Made by a program: the position numbers and the translations under genes | Notes under the pieces: generated by a model | What the model saw: the letters and a program-made list of their open reading frames with translations, nothing else | What the model was told of the DNA's origin: nothing | The model's database searches: none | Part shown: positions 51,112 to 58,732 of the stretch, piece after piece | Layout of the letters: every line of letters begins with the position of its first letter | Numbering within the stretch: the stretch's first letter is position 1 | NCBI RefSeq assembly: GCF_030546575.1 | Contig: NZ_JAUOTN010000004.1 | Span: 186,001 to 250,000 of the forward strand | Source of the DNA: Pontibacter coccineus | GTDB taxonomy: Bacteria; Bacteroidota; Bacteroidia; Cytophagales; Hymenobacteraceae | DNA: 64,000 nucleotides | Reading direction: 5' to 3'

Positions 51112-54100
51112 TTAGAATGCCACATTTAAATTGAAACCGAACGAGCGGGTTGGCGGCAGGTGTCGCCAGCTCATGTAGCCCTCGCTGCTTCCGCCGGCGT
51201 ACACAAACTCCGGATCGTTGTAAATGTTGTCTTTTGCCCAGACAGAGAACAGGTTGCGGCCTACAAACCCGATGGTCGCCTCTTTCACCAGGTTCTGGCC
51301 TTCGAGCCACTCCATGGGCAAGGTATAGCTCAGGCTCAGCTCGCGCAGTTTAAAGAAGTCGGCGCTAACCGCGTAGTTCGACTGCACGGTGGCGTAGTGG
51401 TTTGCAAAGTAGTTGCGGTCGCCCTTGGTCTTTATCTCGGTGTTAGGTGTGAACACGCCCGGAGACGTTTCGATCACGGAGTTGGGAATCACGAACGGTT
51501 CGCGGCCATACTGTGTGGTGAGCGGGCTGGTACCGTCTGAGATCATGCGGGCTGCCGCCTCGGTGTAGACCACGGCGCCCATGCGCCAGTCAAACTGCGC
51601 ACCCAGCTGCAGGCCCTTGTAGTGCAAAGTGGTGTTCAGGCCGAGCTGGTAAGGAGGTGTGCCGGTGCCGCCGTAGTACAGCTCCGAACCGCTTACCGGG
51701 TTGCCGGTAGTCGGGTCCACGATCACCCTGCCCTGTGGGTCGCGCTTGTAGTCGCTGAACAGGTAGCTGTTGTAAGGCTTGCCCACGATCAGGTAGTTCT
51801 GTCGGAAGTGGAACAGCTGATCGATGCCACCGTAGATCTCCTGCACGTCACTCTTTATATGCGTGAGGTTGGCGCCCACATTCCACAACAGGTCTCCGCG
51901 CTGGATCACGTCCCCATTCAGGTTGAGTTCGATGATCTTGTTGCTGGCCTTAAAGGCATTTACCCAGGCCGATGTAAAGCCTGACCCGGCAGAGATGTCA
52001 GCCAGAATGGTACCATCCGTAGTCCTGGCGTCCACGTAGGCGGCCTCCAGGTTCAGGCGGTTCTGGAAGAAGCTCAGCTGCGTACCCACTTCAAACGAGG
52101 TCACAAACTCAGGCTTCAGGTTCGGGTTGGCATCGGAAGTGCCCAGGCTAAAGCCCGGCAGGTTGCCGTAAGGGAAGCCGTTGCTCTGGCTGTACACGTT
52201 CTGCAATTGGTAAGGCTCCACTACCACGTTACCGGTCTTGTTGTAGGAGGCGTATACCTTGCCGTAGGAGAGTGTGCTGTTGTTTTTGAGTGCAGGTATG
52301 GCATCGCTGAACACGAAAGACGAACTCACCCCCGGGTAAAAGTAGCTGCGGTTCTCCGGGCTCAGCACCGACACGGCTTCCTGGCGACCGGTAAAGGTCA
52401 GGAACAGGTAGTTGTTGTAGCCAGCTGTCAATTCTCCAAACACCGCCACTTGCCTTCTCTGGCTGATGCCGGACTTACCACCCAGCTGCCCCAGACGGTT
52501 ATCCTGGTTGAACAGGCCGGGCACTACCAGCGCCGAAGCGCTCAGGTTGGTTGTCTTGCTGTCGTCGGTGCGGAGGTTGTTGCCCAACAGCAAACGAGTA
52601 CTGAACTTGCCGAAGTCTTTGTGTAGGTCCAGGATGAAATCGCTGTTGATGCGGCGAAAGGTGTTGGTGGCATCGTTCACGCTACCCGGTATGTTGGTGC
52701 GACCCAGTGTGGTATAGGTATACTTGCCTACCGTGGTGCGGGTGTCGGTGTTGCGGCTGTAAAGGCCCAGGCGGTAGATGGCGCTGACCCAGGGGGCAAG
52801 CTCGTAGTTGAGCTCGATGTTTCCAGTCAGGGTTTGCTGCTCGTTTACCGTGCGCTGGTTGTCGGCGTTGAAGTATGGGTTGGGCTGGTTGGTGCTGAAC
52901 CAGTAGTTCGGGTTGGCATGCAGCGTGTTTTCCCAGTCTTTCAGGTCGGCAAAAGGCAGGCTGACCGGCAGACGGTATACCGTGGACCAAGGCTCGCTCT
53001 GGGTTACGTCGCTCTTGTTGAACACGTAGTTAACGTTGTAGCTGGTGCTCAGCTTGCCAAACGAACGGGAACCGTTGAAGCGGGCGCCGGAGCGTCTGTT
53101 TTTGTCTCCTTCAATGATGCCTTTGGTGAGCACATCCTGCAGCGAGAAATAGTAGGTAGATTTCTCGTCGCCGCCTGAAAAATTCAGATCGTTTTGGGTG
53201 GTGAAGCCCGTGTTGAAGAACGCTTTTCTACCTTCCGGGTGCGCGCTGTAAGGCAGCTGCCACTGGCTGCCGTCTGGTAGCACAGGTCCTACCGGGCGCA
53301 CCTCCCCGTCAAAACGTGGGCCCCAGGACTGGTACTGCAGCGGATCGTATACGCCGTTCAGGCCCTGCCCGAATTCTGTTTGCTGCTCCGGCAGACGGGA
53401 AATTTTGTCGAAAGTGGTGGTATTAGAGAAGGTGATGCGCTGCGTTCCTGCCCGGCCTTTTTTGGTGGTGATCATCAACACGCCATTCACGCCGTCAGAG
53501 CCATACACGGCAGCTGCGTTGGCGCCTTTCAGCACGTTGATGCTTTCGATGTCGTTTGGGTTGAGGCGGTTGATGTCAGGTATAGGCACACCGTCCACTA
53601 CATAAAGCGGAGCATTGTTGCCGGTATGCGAGCGTATGCCGCGCAGGTTTACCTGCACATCCGGGTCTACTTTGCTGTCGAACATGTTGATGCGCAGACC
53701 CGACACCTTACTGGCCAGCCCGAGGATGGGGTTCACCACTTTGCCCTGGTTCAGCTCGGCGGTGTTCAATTGGGCGCTGGCCGTACCCAGTTCGCGGGCG
53801 GGCCGCTTGATGCCAAGTGCGCCTGTCACTACCACTTCGGATAGCTGTGTGTTGCCAGGCTGCAGTTCCACTTGCAGCGAACCGGTGTTCCCGTTTACCG
53901 GCACTTCCTGGGAGGCATAGCCTATGTATGAGAAAACAAGCACCTCCCCCTCTTTCGCTCGGATCTGAAAAGCGCCGTCCGGGTTCGTTGTGGTTCCGTT
54001 GTTGGTTTCTTTCACTCTGACCGTAACACCGGGTAGTGCCATGCCAGTAGCCTGTTCCGTCACCTGCCCCGAAACGGCCAGGTCCTGTGCTGAAACCCCG

Positions 54101-54147
54101 AGCGTCATCAGTATAAGGAAAGCCGACGCCAGTAAATGTTTGAACAT
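51112..54147 (-). CDS. SusC/RagA-like TonB-dependent outer-membrane transporter
   Basis: It imports large substrates across the outer membrane using TonB energy. From ATG 54147 (MFKHLLAS) the protein has 1011 residues: signal peptide, a carboxypeptidase-regulatory-like domain (about 22-105, GQVTEQATGMALPGVTVRVK), a plug domain (GVPIPDINRLNPNDIESINV, AAAVYGSDGVNGVLMITTKK) and a 22-strand barrel ending RSFGFNLNVAF. The longer frame to 54195 lacks a signal. The promoter -7 box at 54252-54259 and a 9-5-9 palindrome at 54217-54239 lie just upstream. It is divergent from an AraC regulator. Confidence 0.93.
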   Translation of the reverse strand: MFKHLLASAFLILMTLGVSAQDLAVSGQVTEQATGMALPGVTVRVKETNNGTTTNPDGAFQIRAKEGEVLVFSYIGYASQEVPVNGNTGSLQVELQPGNTQLSEVVVTGALGIKRPARELGTASAQLNTAELNQGKVVNPILGLASKVSGLRINMFDSKVDPDVQVNLRGIRSHTGNNAPLYVVDGVPIPDINRLNPNDIESINVLKGANAAAVYGSDGVNGVLMITTKKGRAGTQRITFSNTTTFDKISRLPEQQTEFGQGLNGVYDPLQYQSWGPRFDGEVRPVGPVLPDGSQWQLPYSAHPEGRKAFFNTGFTTQNDLNFSGGDEKSTYYFSLQDVLTKGIIEGDKNRRSGARFNGSRSFGKLSTSYNVNYVFNKSDVTQSEPWSTVYRLPVSLPFADLKDWENTLHANPNYWFSTNQPNPYFNADNQRTVNEQQTLTGNIELNYELAPWVSAIYRLGLYSRNTDTRTTVGKYTYTTLGRTNIPGSVNDATNTFRRINSDFILDLHKDFGKFSTRLLLGNNLRTDDSKTTNLSASALVVPGLFNQDNRLGQLGGKSGISQRRQVAVFGELTAGYNNYLFLTFTGRQEAVSVLSPENRSYFYPGVSSSFVFSDAIPALKNNSTLSYGKVYASYNKTGNVVVEPYQLQNVYSQSNGFPYGNLPGFSLGTSDANPNLKPEFVTSFEVGTQLSFFQNRLNLEAAYVDARTTDGTILADISAGSGFTSAWVNAFKASNKIIELNLNGDVIQRGDLLWNVGANLTHIKSDVQEIYGGIDQLFHFRQNYLIVGKPYNSYLFSDYKRDPQGRVIVDPTTGNPVSGSELYYGGTGTPPYQLGLNTTLHYKGLQLGAQFDWRMGAVVYTEAAARMISDGTSPLTTQYGREPFVIPNSVIETSPGVFTPNTEIKTKGDRNYFANHYATVQSNYAVSADFFKLRELSLSYTLPMEWLEGQNLVKEATIGFVGRNLFSVWAKDNIYNDPEFVYAGGSSEGYMSWRHLPPTRSFGFNLNVAF

Positions 54148-54216
54148 ATCTAAAGAAGTATATTTTTTGCTGTAAGGCGATTGCAGGTATAGCAATTACC
54201 TCTTTTAGGCGTTTCG

Positions 54217-54239
54217 TTATTTAGATATAGTCTAAATAA
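54217..54239. promoter_or_regulatory. Palindromic operator, Fur-box-like
   Basis: TTATTTAGA (54217-54225), 5-nt spacer, TCTAAATAA (54231-54239): perfect 9-5-9 inverted repeat between the divergent SusC and AraC genes. It lies just downstream of the SusC -7 box, where a bound repressor would block transcription. It resembles A/T-rich Fur-type sites, but the binding protein is inferred. Confidence 0.6.
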
Positions 54240-54251
54240 ACGTAACTTGCG

Positions 54252-54259
54252 CAAAAGTA
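54252..54259 (-). promoter_or_regulatory. -7 box of the SusC-like gene
   Basis: On the minus strand this reads TACTTTTG, a full match to TAnnTTTG. No clear -33 TTTG is present at 17-23 bp upstream, as may be expected for an activated or regulated promoter. Confidence 0.5.
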
Positions 54260-54307
54260 TAACTTACAAAGCTATTTCGGTAACGGGTAAGGGAATTCTT
54301 TTATCAG

Positions 54308-55300
54308 ATGAGGGAAAACATGGAGCATGACGTGAGCGAACCGAGAACCAGTGAGAGGGACTGCACCAGCCAGCAATTGGCTGAGCAAAAGCAGCCCACC
54401 TTCTGCGCCTGCCAAGGCCAAAATGCGCGCGCGGCTGCCGAGGCCAACATGCGCTTCCCTTCGGGCGAGATTCACTTCAGCCATACCTCTATCAGCTTGT
54501 CCAGCAAAAAGGTGGTGGGTTGCTTTAATAGCGAGGACTTTGCGCAGCTGTACTTTTCGATGCGCGGCAAGAGCGCTTTTAGAGTCGGGGACAGGCCAAA
54601 GCCCTTTGCCAGCTTTGACGCCCACCAGCACAACCTGCTTTTCTTCTCCGACGCGGATGCGCAGCAGGAAATAAAGCCCGGCCCTCAGGTGGAGATGCTG
54701 ACGGTCTACATTCCCTCTGACTTTCTACTCCATTATTTGCCTGAGACAGGCAGCCCGTTTTCAGAGATGCGGGAGCAAATCCTGGCTGGTAAGCCTGCGC
54801 GACTCAGAAATGCGAATTTGCCCATCACTCCCAGAATAATGGCGGTGCTGCACGAGCTGCTCAACTGCATGTACACGGGCTACTGCAAGCGCATGTTTGT
54901 GCAGGCAAAAGTGATTGAGCTGCTGATGCTGCAGTTTGAACTGTGTGAGCAGGACGACACGCCGAGCACGAACGGGCTAAAACAGACGGACATCGAAAAG
55001 ATGCTCCACGCCCGCGATCTGATCCTCCAGAATATGGAATGCCCCTGTTCGCTCATTGACCTGGCCCATCTGGTCGGGACGAACGAGTATTACCTTAAAA
55101 AGCACTTCAAGCAGGTGTTCGGTACCACGGTGTTTGGCTACCTGAACACTTACCGCATGGAGCAGGCCCGCAAAATGTTGCTGGAAGGCGACCAGAAAGT
55201 TGGCGATATTGCCAGCGCCCTGGGCTTTAAGTATGCCGCCCATTTCACGACCGCCTTTAAAAAGCACTTCGGCTACCTGCCCCAGAAGATAAAGGCGTAG
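54308..55300 (+). CDS. AraC-family regulator, PchR-like
   Basis: PchR-like AraC regulators activate siderophore uptake genes on sensing the ligand. The 330-residue protein has a variable N-terminal sensing domain (LSSKKVVGCFNSEDFAQLYF, LLFFSDADAQQEIKPGPQ, LTVYIPSDFLLHYLP). The C-terminal domain has two helix-turn-helix motifs (SLIDLAHLVGTNEYYLKKHF and VGDIASALGFKYAAHFTTAF), ending KKHFGYLPQKIKA as in PchR/AlcR proteins. It is divergent from the SusC-SusD-PepSY genes with the palindrome in between, so it very likely controls them. The N-terminal 45 residues are Cys/Gln-rich, and the true start could be ATG 54308 or a later one. Confidence 0.88.
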   Translation: MRENMEHDVSEPRTSERDCTSQQLAEQKQPTFCACQGQNARAAAEANMRFPSGEIHFSHTSISLSSKKVVGCFNSEDFAQLYFSMRGKSAFRVGDRPKPFASFDAHQHNLLFFSDADAQQEIKPGPQVEMLTVYIPSDFLLHYLPETGSPFSEMREQILAGKPARLRNANLPITPRIMAVLHELLNCMYTGYCKRMFVQAKVIELLMLQFELCEQDDTPSTNGLKQTDIEKMLHARDLILQNMECPCSLIDLAHLVGTNEYYLKKHFKQVFGTTVFGYLNTYRMEQARKMLLEGDQKVGDIASALGFKYAAHFTTAFKKHFGYLPQKIKA

Positions 55301-55729
55301 TGCTGCGCCAGAAAGAATTAGAAACTGAAGTTACATAAGTTCGAAGTTTTGCAGACCTAAAAAAATGCTCCCGCTCGCCTCTGGCGAGTGTGCGTCATTT
55401 GGTGGCGTCCCGCCACTTGTGCCAATAGGTATAGAAAAAGCGGCCAGAGTCCGCATAATAGCTCACACTCGCGGGACGCGAGCGAGAGACGGCGCTAAGC
55501 TGAAGGGTTGGAAAACCTAGGGTGCGATTTTGTAACACGGTAGCGATGCAAGCACATCCCGGTTCCCTAAACTTTTGCGTTTCAGTACCATTTCGACCCT
55601 TGTAAGAAATCTGAATGAATGCGCAAATTGTGAAAGAAACCAGATCTCTCCCAAGGGTCTAGAGGACAGGAAAGTCCTTAAATTGATGGCATTGAGGGTG
55701 CCAGGCCATTTGCTCAGGTATAGCAAAAG
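55301..55729. other. Intergenic region with REP-like hairpins, no gene
   Basis: No credible gene. Three 6-bp GC-rich hairpins with 3-nt loops lie at 55374-55388, 55402-55416 and 55468-55482. The right part (55500-55700) has short open frames without motifs. One AGGTATA motif lies near 55428 and another near 55717. Confidence 0.5.
55373..55483. repeat. Three copies of a REP-like hairpin plus TGTG element
   Basis: The copies are CTCGCC-TCT-GGCGAG then TGTGCG; GTGGCG-TCC-CGCCAC then TTGTGCC; and, on the minus strand, CTCGCG-TCC-CGCGAG then TGTGAG. Stem length, loop size and the trailing TGTG are shared. Copies 1 and 3 are inverted relative to each other. Confidence 0.6.
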
Positions 55730-55769
55730 CGAAGGGAGCAGCAGGTTCTTATACCTACTGCTCCCTTCG
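55730..55769 (-). terminator. Terminator after DUF4476 gene
   Basis: Bases 55730-55746 pair with 55753-55769 with one mismatch. On the minus strand the stem is followed by CTTTTGC. The loop region contains a TATACCT motif. Confidence 0.65.
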
Positions 55770-55794
55770 GTGCTTTAGCGGACGGTGCTATACC

Positions 55795-56526
55795 TTAGCG
55801 CCTCCGGCTGGTATACTGCTCGAGTTCCCGCACGTTATGGTCCGACTGGAAGACATCGTAAATGTAGTAGAAACGCTCTTTGTCGCACACGCTGTCGTAG
55901 GCGAACTTGGCAAACTCGAGGCGGGTGCTTTCAAACTCAAAAGCCAGCAGCACATTGCGCAGATCTTCTGACAGGATGCTGCTATTGCGCACTGCCTCGC
56001 GGGCAACAGTAAGTCGGGTGCTCTCAAAGTCGCGGCCCTTCATGGCGTCGAGCAGACGGTCCACTTCGTAGCGGTCCATGAGGTTGCGGCAACCGTTGGC
56101 GGGCTCTTCGTAGCGGGGTGGTGCCGGCTCGTAGCGCGGCGGAGCGGGCTCATATCGGTCGGGATAGCGCGGTGGCACGACCACTACCGGCGGCGGACCA
56201 AGCGGTATTTCGCTGATCACATGCAGGGCCACTTTTCTACCGGATACGCGCACAGAATAATTCGTTTCGTAGCCGGCGCGGGCCAGCACGTTTATACCTG
56301 TCCTGTAAATGCCATGGCGGCCCCTGATCCGGAATTCTACATAATGGTTGCCGGGCCGCAGGTGGCTGATGCGCACAAAGTTGGAAGCTGAACGGTTGAT
56401 CAGGCGCCCATCCAGCGCCATCTGGAACAGCTCACCCCGGTGGGTGGAAAAGGTCACGACGGTGGGTTGTGCGAAAGCCGGCAGCGCCAGCAGCACAAAC
56501 AGAAGCGGAAGTAGAAGTCTTTTCAT
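55795..56526 (-). CDS. DUF4476 exported protein
   Basis: The 243-residue product has a signal peptide (LLLPLLFVLLALPAFAQ) and a beta-rich N-terminal domain (FSTHRGELFQMALDGRLIN, HYVEFRIRGRHGIYRTG) that resembles a small PEGA-like domain. A proline/tyrosine-rich linker with repeated YEPAPPR units follows. The helical C-terminal domain of DUF4476 type contains MDRYEVDRLLDAMKGRDFES, FEFESTRLEFAKFAYDSVCD and FYYIYDVFQSDHNVRELEQY. Function unknown. It is monocistronic, with a terminator at 55730-55769. Confidence 0.82.
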   Translation of the reverse strand: MKRLLLPLLFVLLALPAFAQPTVVTFSTHRGELFQMALDGRLINRSASNFVRISHLRPGNHYVEFRIRGRHGIYRTGINVLARAGYETNYSVRVSGRKVALHVISEIPLGPPPVVVVPPRYPDRYEPAPPRYEPAPPRYEEPANGCRNLMDRYEVDRLLDAMKGRDFESTRLTVAREAVRNSSILSEDLRNVLLAFEFESTRLEFAKFAYDSVCDKERFYYIYDVFQSDHNVRELEQYTSRRR

Positions 56527-56644
56527 GGCGTATAGCTTTTAGCGTATACTCTCGCTAAGCCAATTATTGTGCCAGTTTATGGAACTAAAGTGCAGTGGGG
56601 TTTGTCTGCGGGAATTTCGTAGGTTACAGGTATAGGTATAACAA

Positions 56645-56673
56645 AAAACCACAGGCGCTATACCTGTGGTTTT
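56645..56673 (-). terminator. Terminator after purM
   Basis: AAAACCACAGG (56645-56655) pairs with CCTGTGGTTTT (56663-56673). The loop includes part of a TATACC motif, and a T-run follows on the minus strand. Confidence 0.75.
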
Positions 56674-56696
56674 CCTTTATCTGTGAGTTTCGTCTA

Positions 56697-57866
56697 CTAC
56701 CCTTCGTAGTAAAACTCCCCTTTATCAGTCTTGATCGTGAGTTCGTTGCGCTCGCTGGCTTCTACACGGCCAACGATCTGCGCATCCACATTGAAGGACT
56801 TGGAAATATCGATCAGGCTTTGGGCGTATTGCTCAGGCAGGTATATCTCGAGGCGGTGGCCCATGTTGAAGACCTTGTACATCTCTTTCCAGTCGGTATG
56901 GCTTTGCTCCTGAATGATGCGGAACAGCGGCGGCACCGGGAAGAGGTTATCTTTGATGATGTGTACCTTGTCGGTGAAGTGCAGCACTTTGGTCTGGGCG
57001 CCGCCGCTGCAGTGCACCATGCCGTGTATATGCGGACGGTGCTGCTCCAGTATGGCCTTTACGATAGGCGCATAGGTACGCGTGGGCGAAAGCACCAGTT
57101 TGCCTACTTCTATACCTGTCTCGGGCTCTACATCGGTCACGCGGTAGTTGCCTGAGTACACCAGGTCCTTCGGCAGTTCCGGATCGTAACTCTCCGGGTA
57201 AGAAGCCGACAGGTAAGAATGGAACACATCGTGGCGGGCGGAGGTGAGGCCGTTGCTGCCCATGCCGCCGTTGTACTCGTCTTCGTACGTAGCCTGCCCG
57301 TAAGAGGCAAAGCCCACAATCACGTCGCCAGACTGTATGTTGTCGTTTGAGATCACTTCGTCGCGGCGCATGCGGGCCGTCACGGTGCTGTCCACGATGA
57401 TGGTGCGCACCAAGTCGCCCACGTCAGCCGTCTCCCCTCCGGTGCTGTAAATGCCGATGCCGTTGTCGCGCAGCATCTGCAGCACTTCTTCGGTGCCGTT
57501 GATGATGGCAGCAATCACCTCACCCGAAACCAGGTGCTTGTTGCGGCCAATGGTAGACGAAAGCAGGATGTTATCCATCGCGCCCACGCACAGCAGGTCA
57601 TCGGTGTTCATGACCACGGCGTCCTGCGCTATACCTTTCCACACGCTCAGGTCACCGGTCTCTTTCCAGTACATGTAGGCCAGTGACGACTTGGTGCCTG
57701 CGCCGTCGGCGTGCATGAGCACACAGTGCTCGGGGTCGCCGGTGAGGATGTCCGGGATGATCTTGCAGAATGCTTTCGGGAAAAGTCCTTTGTCGATGTT
57801 CTTGATGGCGTTGTGCACGTCTTCCTTTGAGGCGGACACGCCACGCCGGAGGTATCTATTTTCCAT
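56697..57866 (-). CDS. purM: Phosphoribosylformylglycinamidine cyclo-ligase (Bacteroidota type)
   Basis: PurM closes the imidazole ring to make AIR in purine synthesis, using ATP. The 389-residue protein begins RYLRRGVSASKEDVHNAIKN, as in Bacteroidota PurM and unlike the E. coli form. It contains MHADGAGTKSSLAYMYWKET, IAQDAVVMNTDDLLCVGA and the ATP-site GIYSTGGETADVGDLVRTI, then GFASYGQATYEDEYNGGMGS. It is longer than the 345-residue E. coli enzyme, as is usual in this phylum. Single-gene unit, no other pur genes nearby. Confidence 0.93.
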   Translation of the reverse strand: MENRYLRRGVSASKEDVHNAIKNIDKGLFPKAFCKIIPDILTGDPEHCVLMHADGAGTKSSLAYMYWKETGDLSVWKGIAQDAVVMNTDDLLCVGAMDNILLSSTIGRNKHLVSGEVIAAIINGTEEVLQMLRDNGIGIYSTGGETADVGDLVRTIIVDSTVTARMRRDEVISNDNIQSGDVIVGFASYGQATYEDEYNGGMGSNGLTSARHDVFHSYLSASYPESYDPELPKDLVYSGNYRVTDVEPETGIEVGKLVLSPTRTYAPIVKAILEQHRPHIHGMVHCSGGAQTKVLHFTDKVHIIKDNLFPVPPLFRIIQEQSHTDWKEMYKVFNMGHRLEIYLPEQYAQSLIDISKSFNVDAQIVGRVEASERNELTIKTDKGEFYYEG

Positions 57867-58088
57867 AGTGCTGGTATTACTTGCTTTACAAATTTAAGAA
57901 AGGCCTTTGTATATACGGCAAAAAGAAATGCTTTTAAAAAGCCGTGGTGGCAATTATTAGTCGGGCCAGCGTTTCGCAGAGCCAAAACCAGCAGGTATAA
58001 AGTAGTGCGTTCCGAAAAAGCAACCCCTATACCTTGCAACCTTCCTGAAATATATTGGCTCCTCTATATAAACAAACTTAAATTAAAT

Positions 58089-58634
58089 ATGAAAAAGAAA
58101 TTGTTGATTTCATACTTCAGCCTGCTCACATTTTTAACGGTACAGGCACAGGACTCGCTGCAGGTAAAGCCGCAGGTATCGGCACCTTATAAACTTGCCG
58201 TTGGCCTCCGCTACGCAACCGGACCGGCGGGCTTAACTTTGGGCGTAGCGGCAAAGTATTTCATAGGTGAACAGTCTGCCTTAGAGGCTTACTCCGATGT
58301 GAATCCTGAATCCCGCCAGTTTCTTTCTTCAGTCAGCTACATCTGGCAGCCAAAACTCGCTACATCAGATCGCCTCCGACCTTATGCAGGTATAGGCGTT
58401 GGCTTGCTCCGCACCAACAATCCGGCGCCTACCTACTTCGATGGACCCGCCTCCTATATTAATCCGGTAGGAGTTGCTTCTTTCGGCGCTGAATACGCTT
58501 TCAAGAAGCTTCCTCTGGCCCTTTCGCTCGATTACCGATCGACCTTCCTGCGCTATGGACGCACCACACCAAACTATGTAAACCATTACAGGTCCAGCAA
58601 TTTAGGTATAGGCCTGAAATATACCTTCCGCTAG
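58089..58634 (+). CDS. Outer-membrane beta-barrel protein
   Basis: From ATG 58089 the product has 181 residues with a signal peptide (LLISYFSLLTFLTVQAQ) and amphipathic beta strands. These include YKLAVGLRYATGPAGLTLGV, KYFIGEQSALEAYSD, FLSSVSYIWQPK, LRPYAGIGVGLL and ALSLDYRSTFLR, ending SNLGIGLKYTFR with the C-terminal aromatic residue typical of barrels. It looks like the OmpW/OmpX-like or porin_family group of about eight strands. The frame extends 28 codons upstream, but that part is not signal-like. It is a single-gene unit. Confidence 0.78.
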   Translation: MKKKLLISYFSLLTFLTVQAQDSLQVKPQVSAPYKLAVGLRYATGPAGLTLGVAAKYFIGEQSALEAYSDVNPESRQFLSSVSYIWQPKLATSDRLRPYAGIGVGLLRTNNPAPTYFDGPASYINPVGVASFGAEYAFKKLPLALSLDYRSTFLRYGRTTPNYVNHYRSSNLGIGLKYTFR

Positions 58635-58648
58635 GTATAGCACAGGCA

Positions 58649-58703
58649 TAGAAACAGCATCGGCGGCTACTGTCCAAGACTATAGCCGCCGATGCTGTTT
58701 CTA
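58649..58703. terminator. Bidirectional terminator between barrel gene and OmpA-family gene
   Basis: There is a perfect 21-bp stem (58649-58669 with 58683-58703) with a 13-nt loop, between convergent genes. Confidence 0.8.
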
Positions 58704-58732
58704 GTAAGGTATAACGCTATACCTTCTACCTG

